A stretch of DNA of 64,000 bases from Litorisediminicola beolgyonensis. Lineage in GTDB: Bacteria; Pseudomonadota; Alphaproteobacteria; Rhodobacterales; Rhodobacteraceae. Where the stretch lies: positions 50,208 through 114,207 of the forward strand of contig NZ_JBHTMU010000010.1 of assembly GCF_042679605.1 (NCBI RefSeq). The letters run 5' to 3'. The position numbers and the translations under genes were made by a program. Shown piece after piece: positions 26,661-33,482 of this stretch (its first letter is position 1; each line of letters begins with the position of its first letter). Below the pieces are notes generated by a model. That model saw only the letters and a list, made by a program, of their open reading frames with translations. It was not told the origin of the DNA and made no database searches.

Positions 26661-27047
26661 ATGACGTTTCTCGCCCCCTTCCGCCCGCAACTCCTGTCGG
26701 TCCTTCGGATCATGACAGCGCTCCTGATGCTCCAGCACGGCCTGACCAAGGTGGTGAACTGGCCCACGAGCGATTTCAACGGGGTGCCGCTGACGACGCC
26801 GCCGGGATTCGCGGGCATCCTCGAGCTGGTCTTCGGGGCGCTTTTGCTGATCGGTCTCTTCTCGCGGCTGGCGGCCTTCATCCTGTCGGGCACGATGGCG
26901 GTCGCCTATTTCCTGGCGCATGCGCCGCAGGGCTTCTTCCCGATGCTGAACGGCGGCGAGCTGGCGGTGCTCTACTGCTTCACCCTGCTCTATCTCGCGG
27001 CGGCGGGACCGGGGCCCTGGTCGGTGGACGCGGCGCGCGGGCGCTGA
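26661..27047 (+). CDS. DoxX family membrane protein
   Basis: 128 residues with four membrane helices (starting near residues 11, 50, 68 and 98). RIMTALLMLQHGLTK, GFAGILELVFGALLLIGLFSR and the FFPMLNGGELAVLYCF segment are characteristic of DoxX/DUF417-like proteins. Members are small inner-membrane proteins linked to redox or sulfur metabolism, usually without proven function. An AAGGTGA site precedes the start. It diverges from the acyl-CoA synthetase and is followed by a hairpin terminator. Confidence 0.85.
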   Translation: MTFLAPFRPQLLSVLRIMTALLMLQHGLTKVVNWPTSDFNGVPLTTPPGFAGILELVFGALLLIGLFSRLAAFILSGTMAVAYFLAHAPQGFFPMLNGGELAVLYCFTLLYLAAAGPGPWSVDAARGR

Positions 27048-27061
27048 GTGTCGTGGCTTAT

Positions 27062-27094
27062 GGCCGGGAGGCGCGTGTCTCCCGGCCTCATTAT
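27062..27094 (+). terminator. Hairpin after doxX
   Basis: GGCCGGGAG (27062-27070) pairs with CTCCCGGCC (27079-27087) around an 8-nt loop and is followed by TCATTAT. It lies 14 nt after the doxX stop, and separates doxX from the next gene. Confidence 0.65.
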
Positions 27095-27114
27095 CGAGTG
27101 ACGGAGTGTGTGCT

Positions 27115-27660
27115 GTGGACCTGATCGACCTTCTGGAGACGGCCCGCGCCGAGTATGTCGCGGTGTTCGAGGCCGCGCATGCCGAGCAGAGCACCCGGTT
27201 CGGCGAGGTGATCCCCGAAATGGCGTTTCGGGCCGGCGACGGGCCCTTTCACGGGCGCGTCGTGGTCGATCTGATCGGGCGCAGCGCCGGGGGCGACCGG
27301 GCCATCGCGGTGCTGCCTCCGGAGGCCGCTTCCGTCGGTCCGGGCGCGGTGGAGTATGCCGGGCTCGACGTGTCGGTCGAGGCGCTGTCCTGGGGGGCGG
27401 TGCGGTTCGAGGTCGCGCCCACGCCCGTCGAAATCGCGGGTCTCGGCGCATGGTTCGATGACTGGATCGACCTCGAGGGCGGGCACCAGACCGAGGGGGC
27501 GCTTCTGTCGGGCGTGATCCACTCGGTGAACGTGACCTCGCGCGGGATCGAGGTGGATTTCGGCTCTGCCCCCGTTGCCGCGGCGACCGAGCTTCTGGCG
27601 CTTCTGAGCCAGAGCGGCGTCGAGACCGTCACCATCGCGGGCCCGAAAGAGGCGCGCTGA
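27115..27660 (+). CDS. Conserved-looking hypothetical protein
   Basis: 181 residues from a GTG at 27115 that lies 8 nt after a GGAG site; an in-frame GTG at 27106 overlaps that site and is less likely. No signal peptide or membrane helix is visible. The protein is acidic with alternating strand-like segments (GRVVVDLIGR, GLDVSVEALSWGAVRFEV, GVIHSVNVTSRGIEVDFGSAP) suggesting a beta-rich fold. I do not recognise the family. Codon use matches its neighbours, so it is probably a real resident gene. Confidence 0.6.
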   Translation: MDLIDLLETARAEYVAVFEAAHAEQSTRFGEVIPEMAFRAGDGPFHGRVVVDLIGRSAGGDRAIAVLPPEAASVGPGAVEYAGLDVSVEALSWGAVRFEVAPTPVEIAGLGAWFDDWIDLEGGHQTEGALLSGVIHSVNVTSRGIEVDFGSAPVAAATELLALLSQSGVETVTIAGPKEAR

Positions 27661-27767
27661 GCCTCTCACTCCCTTGACCGATATCAGGGCCCTCTGCCCC
27701 GGCGGCGGTCTAGGCTCTGTGCTGACGGGCGTGCTGACCGCCCGTCTCGGGAAGAGGAGACCGGGAC

Positions 27768-27926
27768 ATGAGAACGATCTTGATGGTGGTGGCGCTCTTC
27801 GTGCCGTTCGGCCTCGCGGGCTGTGCCGGGACCGCGCCCACGACCTATCCGATCTCGGGCGAAAGCTGCAGTCCCGCCGATCCGGTGCAGGATCTCGACG
27901 CGACCGATTGCGTGCAGCCGGTCTGA
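27768..27926 (+). CDS. Small lipoprotein
   Basis: 52 residues. A GAGGAGA ribosome-binding site lies 7 nt before the ATG. The N-terminus is a lipoprotein signal (RTILMVVALFVPF then the lipobox LAGC, Cys at about residue 19), leaving a mature peptide of about 34 residues with two further cysteines. Similar tiny lipoproteins are common in Rhodobacterales but I know of no function. It ends just before the hairpin shared with the duplicated gene fragments. Confidence 0.7.
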   Translation: MRTILMVVALFVPFGLAGCAGTAPTTYPISGESCSPADPVQDLDATDCVQPV

Positions 27927-27953
27927 GACCCGGCTGGTCACTCACGGGACCAG

Positions 27954-27985
27954 AGGGGCCGCGCCAAGAAGGCGGCGCGGCCCCT
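27954..27985. terminator. Strong hairpin between convergent ends
   Basis: A 12-bp stem (27954-27965 with 27974-27985) with an 8-nt loop, located 27 nt after the lipoprotein stop and 5 nt beyond the stop of the distal duplicated fragment on the other strand. There is no T run on either side. Part of this hairpin sequence is repeated, less perfectly, in front of the other two units of the tandem array. Confidence 0.65.
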
Positions 27986-27989
27986 GCCC

Positions 27990-28180
27990 TTACTCCCAGC
28001 AGTTCACCAGGACGGTCATGTCCGAGGCGATGGCGCTCAGGTCCTCGGGCGCCATGGCGGTCTCGCCTTGGGTCGTCCGGGTGCGCGCGCCCGCTTGGGT
28101 GACAAAGCTCCAAAGCTTCTCGGCCCGGGCCGAGAAGCTCACGCCGTCGGGCAGCTGGCGGTTGCCGTTCCGGACCGGCA
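27990..28180 (-). pseudogene. Duplicated 3' fragment of the pseudoprotease gene (distal copy)
   Basis: 191 bp with strong identity to the last 191 bp of the gene at 28775-30547, including the stop. It encodes the same C-terminal block (RNGNRQLPDGVSFSARAE ... MAPEDLSAIASDM) with changes such as EKLWSF for EPLRSF. The reading frame stays open upstream into the spacer to an ATG at 28334, which would make a 114-residue chimera with an unrelated Pro/Arg-rich N-terminus; I see no ribosome-binding support for it. Most likely a gene fragment from tandem duplication. Confidence 0.8.
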
Positions 28181-28381
28181 CAGGCACTCGCGGGCACGGC
28201 GGGTTAGCGACGTCCTGAGGGTGCGCGTGGGTCCATGGCGGGAGAGGTGGCCGGGCCGGAGGGTGCGCGGCGGAAGTGCCGCCGCTACAGCCCCGGCTCT
28301 GGACCGGGCCGGTCCCGGGGGACCGCCGATTCATGCACCGATCGAAGCAGCGGCGCCACGAAGGCGGCGCGGCCCCTGCCC

Positions 28382-28572
28382 TTATTCCCAGCAGTTCACC
28401 AGAACGGTCATGTCCGAGGCGATGGCGCTCAGATCCTCTGGTGCCATGGCGGTCTCGCCTTCAGTCGTCCGGGTGCGCGCGCCCGCCTGGGTGACGAAGT
28501 TCCGAAGCGGCTCGGCCCGGGCCGAGAAGCTCACGCCGTCCGGCAGCGGACGGTTGCCGTTCCGGACCGGCA
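28382..28572 (-). pseudogene. Duplicated 3' fragment of the pseudoprotease gene (middle copy)
   Basis: A second 191-bp copy of the same 3' end, with its stop 392 bp from the distal copy and 393 bp from the full gene. The protein block is conserved (RNGNRPLPDGVSFSARAE, EPLRNFVTQAGAR), differing at a few positions. The only in-frame start is a GTG at its 5' edge. Conservation of the reading frame and stop in both fragments could reflect recent duplication, gene conversion with the parent or selection; sequence alone cannot decide. Confidence 0.8.
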
Positions 28573-28774
28573 CAGTCGCGCGCGGACAAGTCGCGGTGAC
28601 GACATCCTGTGGGTGCGCGCGGGGCCGCGGCGGGAGAGGTGTCCGGGCCGGAGGGTGCGCGGCGGAAGTCCCGCCACTACGGCCCCCGGTTCGCGACCGG
28701 GCCGGTCCCGGTGGCCCAACGATTCATGCACCGATCTGAGCAGCGGCGCCGCAAAGGCGGCGCGGCCCCTGTCC

Positions 28775-30547
28775 TTACTCCCAGCAGTTCACCAGAACGG
28801 TCATGTCCGAGGCGATGGCGCTCAGATCCTCGGGCGCCATCGCGGTTTCGCCCTCGGTCGTCCGGGTGCGCGCGCCTGCCTGGGTGACGAAGCTCCGCAG
28901 CGGCTCGGCCCGGGCCGAGAAGCTCACGCCGTCGGGCAATTGGCGGTTGCCGTTCCGCACCGGCAAGAGCATGCCGAGCACCGCGCCCCCCGCATCGAGG
29001 ACCGGCCCGCCGATATCGGCGGGCTGCGCGACCAGATCGAGCCGCGCCAGCGTCGGCTCGCCCGAGAGCCCCTGCAGATCGGCGAGCGCGCCATAGGTCA
29101 GGGTCGGTGCGGGCAGGACGCCGCCATAGGAGAAGCCGGAGACCGCGACCTCGGATTTGAGCCGCGGCGCGTCGCTGCGGAAGGTCGCCGAGGCGAGCGG
29201 TGCGAGGCGCTCGGCGGGCTCCAGAAGGGCGGCACCGAGCGCGGCGTCGCGCGCCACGACCTTGGCCTCGATGGCATCGTCGAGGGTGATGCGCCCGCAA
29301 TCGGCAACCGCGTCGAGCGCGGTCAGGACCAGCCCGGAGTCGTCGGCATAGAAGCCCGAGGCCCAGAGGCGCGGCTGGCGGATGCGCAGACCGGCCACCA
29401 GATCGACCGACTGGCCCTCGTCGCTGCGGGCCGAGGGGTCGAGGATGCCGGGAACGGCGGTGAAGCTCTCGCGCATGCGGGCCAGGACGCGGGTGCGGCG
29501 ATCCTCGTCGCCCGCGGGCCAGATCAGGGTGAAGCCCTTGACCCCGCCATCGACCAGCCGCGCCTCGGTCACGCTGACGATGCGGTCGTTCTGGCCGGTG
29601 AGGCTGAACCCGTCCGAGCGGCGCTCGCGCGGGCCGTTCGGGGGCACGATCTCGAGCGTCTGGAGGATCTCGTAGAGCCCCCAGAGCGTCGCCCGGTCGC
29701 CCGGCTCGGAGATCAGGAGCACGCGGGCGTCGAGATCGCCGGTCGGCTCGTAATGCAGGAACGGCGCCTCGGAGCGCGCGAAGGAGACGACGCCCAGCGG
29801 CAGCTCCATCTCGATCCCGGCGCGGGCCTCGCGGACGCGCTCGAAGCCCAGCCCGTCGAAGACCGCGTTATAGGCCTGGAAAAGCGCGGCGCGCTGGCGG
29901 GTGGTCAGGATGCCGGTGACCTCGTAGCCGTTCTGGCGCTGCCATTCGGCCATGGCGTTGCGGGTGCCGGGGCCGTAGGCGGCGTCGATCGCGCCGCCAT
30001 AGACACCCGCCCAGCGCAGCGCCTCTTGCAGCGCGAGCTTCTCGTTGCGGGTGAGATCGGCCTCGGAGGCGCGGGCCTCGCGCGGGGTCTCGTCGGTCGC
30101 GGCGGGGACCGGCGCCGGGGTGCCCGGCTGTGCGGGCTCAGGCGTCGCGGCGGCGGTTGTGGTGTCGGTCGTGTCGGGCTCGGACGGCTCCGCCACCGGC
30201 TCGGGCGCGGCGGCGCCTGCACCGATCGGGAAGAAGCGGCCGCGATACTCGCCCGCGGTCTCAAGATAGCTGTCGCGCGGGATCTGGCCCTGGCTGCGGA
30301 GGCGGCGCAGGAGGGCCGCGGCCTCGTTCTCGCTATAGGGGCCGAGCGCGATGCCGTACCAGCCGCCGCCGAGCGAGAAGCCGTTCACGTCCTGAAGATA
30401 GGAGGCATAGTCGCGCACCCGGTCCTCGGCCCGGTTCAGCGACGGCTGCGCCTCGATCTGGATATAGGTCCCGGCCTGCTGCGCGAGCGCGGAGGTGCCG
30501 GAGAGAAGCAGAGCCGCAAGAGCGAGCGTCCGGATGCGAGAGATCAT
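28775..30547 (-). CDS. SPOR / peptidoglycan-binding / inactive trypsin-like protein
   Basis: 590 residues from the ATG at 30547. Domains in order: signal peptide (1-22), SPOR-like domain (about 26-95), Pro/Ala/Thr linker (about 108-160), PG_binding_1 domain (about 165-225, YGPGTRNAMAEWQRQNGY), a middle region, and a C-terminal trypsin-like fold (about 395-555). The expected catalytic positions are lost: the VLTALDAV segment has Asp where His is usual, the DLA motif reads GAA, and GNSGGP reads ADIGGP. It is probably a periplasmic cell-wall-associated pseudoprotease. A start at 30598 would lengthen the leader without support. Its 3' end is repeated twice downstream. Confidence 0.8.
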   Translation of the reverse strand: MISRIRTLALAALLLSGTSALAQQAGTYIQIEAQPSLNRAEDRVRDYASYLQDVNGFSLGGGWYGIALGPYSENEAAALLRRLRSQGQIPRDSYLETAGEYRGRFFPIGAGAAAPEPVAEPSEPDTTDTTTAAATPEPAQPGTPAPVPAATDETPREARASEADLTRNEKLALQEALRWAGVYGGAIDAAYGPGTRNAMAEWQRQNGYEVTGILTTRQRAALFQAYNAVFDGLGFERVREARAGIEMELPLGVVSFARSEAPFLHYEPTGDLDARVLLISEPGDRATLWGLYEILQTLEIVPPNGPRERRSDGFSLTGQNDRIVSVTEARLVDGGVKGFTLIWPAGDEDRRTRVLARMRESFTAVPGILDPSARSDEGQSVDLVAGLRIRQPRLWASGFYADDSGLVLTALDAVADCGRITLDDAIEAKVVARDAALGAALLEPAERLAPLASATFRSDAPRLKSEVAVSGFSYGGVLPAPTLTYGALADLQGLSGEPTLARLDLVAQPADIGGPVLDAGGAVLGMLLPVRNGNRQLPDGVSFSARAEPLRSFVTQAGARTRTTEGETAMAPEDLSAIASDMTVLVNCWE

Positions 30548-30735
30548 GGGGGCGCGTCTCCGAAGGGGTGTTGCGATAGGTTTTTGCCGGTTTAGCAACT
30601 CTCACAGGGGCTGCACCTCAAATATTGCGGAGCGGCGCGATTGACCGGGCCGGTGTGTCCGCCTAATCAGTCGCCCGACCGCCCCAGACAGGGCCCCGCG
30701 GTCGCGGGCCCGACATGCCCCGGAAGGACGCCACC

Positions 30736-31662
30736 ATGAGCACGCCCGACAAGCCGCGGAGTTTCCAGGAGATCATCCTGCGCCTGCAGGGCTACTGGGC
30801 CGCGAAAGGCTGCGCGGTCCTGCAGCCCTACGACATGGAGGTGGGCGCGGGCACGTTTCACCCGGCCACCACGCTCCGGGCGCTCGGGAGCCAGCCTTGG
30901 GCCGCGGCCTATGTGCAGCCCTCGCGCCGTCCGACCGACGGGCGTTATGGCGAGAACCCCAACCGGTTGCAGCATTACTACCAGTACCAGGTCATCATCA
31001 AACCCTCGCCGCCCGATCTGCAAGCGCTCTACCTGGGCTCGCTCGAGGCGATCGGGATCGATCTCGACCTGCATGACGTGCGCTTCGTCGAGGATGACTG
31101 GGAAAGCCCGACGCTCGGGGCCTGGGGTCTTGGCTGGGAAGTCTGGTGCGACGGGATGGAGGTGAGCCAGTTCACCTATTTTCAGCAGGTCGGCGGGCAT
31201 GATTGCCACCCGGTCTCGGGCGAGCTGACCTACGGGCTCGAGCGTCTGGCGATGTATGTGCTGGGGATCGACCACGTGATGGAGATGCCCTTCAACGCCC
31301 CCGACGCGCCGATCCCGCTGAGCTATGGCGACATCTTCCGCCAGACCGAGGAAGAATATTCGCGGCACAATTTCGATGCCGCCTCGACCGAGATGCTCCT
31401 GCGGCATTTCGAGGATGCCGAGGCGGAATGCGCGCGGCTTCTGGCCGAGCCCGAGGTGGATCCCAAGACCGGCAAGCGGATCGTGATGGCGCATCCGGCC
31501 TATGACCAGTGCATCAAGGCCAGCCATCTCTTCAACCTGCTCGATGCGCGCGGCGTGATCTCGGTGACCGAGCGGCAGGCCTATATCGGGCGGGTGCGGA
31601 CGCTGGCCAAGGCCTGCGCGGATGCGTTCGTGACGACCCGGGCGGGCGGGGCCGCGGCGTGA
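30736..31662 (+). CDS. glyQ: Glycyl-tRNA synthetase alpha subunit
   Basis: 308 residues, the normal size of GlyQ. QEIILRLQGYWAAKGC, YVQPSRRPTDGRYGENPNR and QQVGGHDCHPVSGELTYGLERL are the highly conserved class II active-site segments. It forms an alpha2-beta2 enzyme with GlyS. The ATG at 30736 gives the family N-terminus. Its stop overlaps the DUF6446 start by one base. In relatives glyS usually follows DUF6446, but here a terminator-like hairpin and an unrelated gene follow instead, so glyS must be elsewhere. Confidence 0.96.
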   Translation: MSTPDKPRSFQEIILRLQGYWAAKGCAVLQPYDMEVGAGTFHPATTLRALGSQPWAAAYVQPSRRPTDGRYGENPNRLQHYYQYQVIIKPSPPDLQALYLGSLEAIGIDLDLHDVRFVEDDWESPTLGAWGLGWEVWCDGMEVSQFTYFQQVGGHDCHPVSGELTYGLERLAMYVLGIDHVMEMPFNAPDAPIPLSYGDIFRQTEEEYSRHNFDAASTEMLLRHFEDAEAECARLLAEPEVDPKTGKRIVMAHPAYDQCIKASHLFNLLDARGVISVTERQAYIGRVRTLAKACADAFVTTRAGGAAA

Positions 31663-32171
31663 TGGGCAAGATCCTTGCCGGTCTGATCGTGGTCTGCGCG
31701 CTGGTCGCGGGCGCGGCGATGTACTGGCTGCAGGTCTATGCCTATTACGACGAGGTGCCCGCCGAGGGCGCGTCGGTGGTGCTGACGCCACGCGACGGCG
31801 GCGCGCCCGAAGCCCTTGAGATCGCGGAGTTCCAGGGGATCGACGCGGACAGCTCTCCGTTGCGCTACCGGGCGTGTTTCACCACCGATACGACGCCGAG
31901 CGCGCTGGACGCCCGGTTCGAGCCCTATGGCGGCGCCGAGCCGCGCGTCGCGCCCGGCTGGTTCGACTGCTTCGACGCCGAGGAGATCGGCGCGGGGATC
32001 GACGCGGGCACCGCGCAGGTGTTCCTGTCCGAGCGCAACATCGCCTTCGGCATCGACCGGGTGGTCGCGGTGACTGAGGACGGGCGCGGCTATGTCTGGC
32101 AGGAAGTCAATGAATGCGGCGACAAGGCCTATGACGGCACGCCCTTGGGCGAGGATTGCCCGGAGCGCTGA
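31662..32171 (+). CDS. DUF6446 family protein, glyQ-associated
   Basis: 169 residues with one N-terminal membrane segment (about 3-25, ILAGLIVVCALVAGAAMYW) and a periplasmic domain with four cysteines (in YRACF, WFDCFD, NECGD and EDCPER). The pattern and its position directly after glyQ (TGATG overlap) fit the DUF6446 proteins found between glyQ and glyS in Rhodobacterales. No function is known to me. It may form disulfides in the periplasm. Confidence 0.75.
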   Translation: MGKILAGLIVVCALVAGAAMYWLQVYAYYDEVPAEGASVVLTPRDGGAPEALEIAEFQGIDADSSPLRYRACFTTDTTPSALDARFEPYGGAEPRVAPGWFDCFDAEEIGAGIDAGTAQVFLSERNIAFGIDRVVAVTEDGRGYVWQEVNECGDKAYDGTPLGEDCPER

Positions 32172-32181
32172 GCGCTCGCCT

Positions 32182-32219
32182 GCCCCGGCATGGGTTGGGG
32201 CTTCTTTTCAGCGCTGAAA
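32182..32219 (+). terminator. Terminator-like hairpin and palindrome after DUF6446
   Basis: GCCCC (32182-32186) can pair with GGGGC (32197-32201) and is followed by TTCTTTT. Directly overlapping is TTTCAGCGCTGAAA (32206-32219), a perfect 14-bp palindrome. Together they probably end the glyQ transcript. The hairpin stem is short, so confidence is moderate. Confidence 0.55.
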
Positions 32220-32332
32220 TATCAAAACGGACAGAGTGACCGCGCCAGCTCCGAGCGACCGACGGCGCAAAAACGGGAACAAAAGGCGTATCTCGCGCGC
32301 TCCTCAAGGGCCAAGTGCGAGGAGAGCCAGCC

Positions 32333-33205
32333 ATGTCCAGCGATACGCCCCCCGGATGGGTCGTCCCGATGATGCGCGCCGGATATACGGCGCGCGCGAT
32401 CACCTATCTTGCCGTCGGCGGTCTCGGCGTCGCCGCGGCGATGTCCGGAGGCAGCGCCGAGGGCACCACCGGCGCGATGGCGCAGCTTCGGAACGAGCCG
32501 TTCGGCCTGCTCCTTCTGTGGGTCGTGGCGCTGGGTCTCGCCTGCTACGCGGTCTGGCGCTTCTGCGCCGCCTGGTACGATCTCGAACGGCGCGGTGACG
32601 ATGGCGAGGGGCTTTTCGCCCGGGCCGGGCTTCTCCTGACCGGCGCGATCCACTTGGCGCTCGGCATCTCGGTCGCGGGCATCGCGATGGGCGGTGGCGA
32701 CGGGGGCGATGGCGGTGCCGCGCAGGACTGGACCGCGAAGCTTCTGCAGATGGAGGGCGGCCGCTGGATCGTCGGCGCGGTGGCACTCGGCACGATGGCG
32801 GCCGGTGCCTATTACGTCTGGAAGGGCATCGACGAAAAATACAAGCGCACCATGCGCGTCACTCCGACGACCCGGAAGCTGGACCCCGCGCTGCGCTTCG
32901 GCTTCGTGGCCCAAGGCACGGTGATCGCGATCATCGGTCTTCTGATCGGCTATGCCGCCCTGCGCGTCGATCCGAGCCAGGCCGGAGGTGTCGGTGCCGC
33001 GCTCGATTACGTCCGCTCGATGAGTTTCGGCCGTATTCTGCTGGGCCTTCTGTCCGTGGGGCTTCTGGCCTTCGCGCTGGAGAACGCCGTCGAGGCCGTC
33101 TACCGGATCGTGCCGCGCTGTGCGGGGCCGGATGTCGATACGCTGAAAAGCTGGGCCAAGCGCAAGGCCCGCGAGGCCGAGGCGCAGGCCAAGGCCGCGG
33201 GCTGA
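32333..33205 (+). CDS. DUF1206 membrane protein
   Basis: 290 residues with six membrane helices arranged as three pairs, the hallmark of DUF1206: repeats begin near MMRAGYTARAITYLAVGG, GLFARAGLLLTGAIHLALG and DPALRFGFVAQGTVIAIIG. The C-terminus is a charged cytoplasmic tail (KRKAREAEAQAKAAG). The ATG at 32333 has a GAGGAGA site. No biochemical function is known to me. It converges with the glnE transcription unit, with only 7 nt between the stop codons. Confidence 0.85.
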   Translation: MSSDTPPGWVVPMMRAGYTARAITYLAVGGLGVAAAMSGGSAEGTTGAMAQLRNEPFGLLLLWVVALGLACYAVWRFCAAWYDLERRGDDGEGLFARAGLLLTGAIHLALGISVAGIAMGGGDGGDGGAAQDWTAKLLQMEGGRWIVGAVALGTMAAGAYYVWKGIDEKYKRTMRVTPTTRKLDPALRFGFVAQGTVIAIIGLLIGYAALRVDPSQAGGVGAALDYVRSMSFGRILLGLLSVGLLAFALENAVEAVYRIVPRCAGPDVDTLKSWAKRKAREAEAQAKAAG

Positions 33206-33212
33206 ACGACGA

Positions 33213-33482
33213 TCAGGTCTCGGGTGCGCCCCTGCGGGCGCGCCAGCCGCCGCGGCGGCCCTTGCGGTCCGGGGCGGCGAGCCCCTCGCGCAGGACCTGC
33301 GTCATCGGGTGATCCTCGGTCCCGTGCCGCTCCAGCAGCGCCGTGATGGCGTGCTGCGGGTCGGTGTCAGCCGGGAGAACCAGCGCCCAGTCGAGAAAGA
33401 TCGTCCGGCAATCGGCGAGGTCGATCCCGTCGATTCGGTAGGCTTCGGCGATCTGGCCCTGGGGGTCGATGGCATCGGTCAT
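33213..33482 (-). CDS. Small hypothetical protein coupled to glnE
   Basis: 89 residues. The ATG at 33482 overlaps the glnE stop by 4 nt (ATGA), so it is translated from the glnE message. The first 65 residues are acidic and probably folded (YRIDGIDLADCRTIFLDW, HAITALLERHGTEDHPMTQVLREGL); the last 20 are basic and Arg/Gly-rich. I do not recognise the family. Coupling to glnE hints at a role linked to nitrogen control, which is only inference. Confidence 0.7.
   Translation of the reverse strand: MTDAIDPQGQIAEAYRIDGIDLADCRTIFLDWALVLPADTDPQHAITALLERHGTEDHPMTQVLREGLAAPDRKGRRGGWRARRGAPET

Larger units (their letters stand above)
27971..28965. repeat. Tandem array of about 392-bp units
   Basis: Two and a half units: gene end (28775-28965), spacer (28573-28774), gene end (28382-28572), spacer (28181-28381), gene end (27990-28180). 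The two spacers are also homologous to each other (shared GGGCCGGAGGGTGCGCGGCG and GATTCATGCACCGATC). The homology of the gene ends stops at the same base in all copies, marking the original duplication junction. Confidence 0.85.

Noticed and set aside
28531..28731. A 66-codon reverse ORF in the spacer of the tandem array
   Set aside because: Arg/Pro-rich, not conserved in the other spacer copy in the same frame.
28235..30595. A 786-codon forward frame opposite the pseudoprotease gene
   Set aside because: Antisense shadow; the reverse frame has signal peptide, SPOR and peptidoglycan-binding domains.
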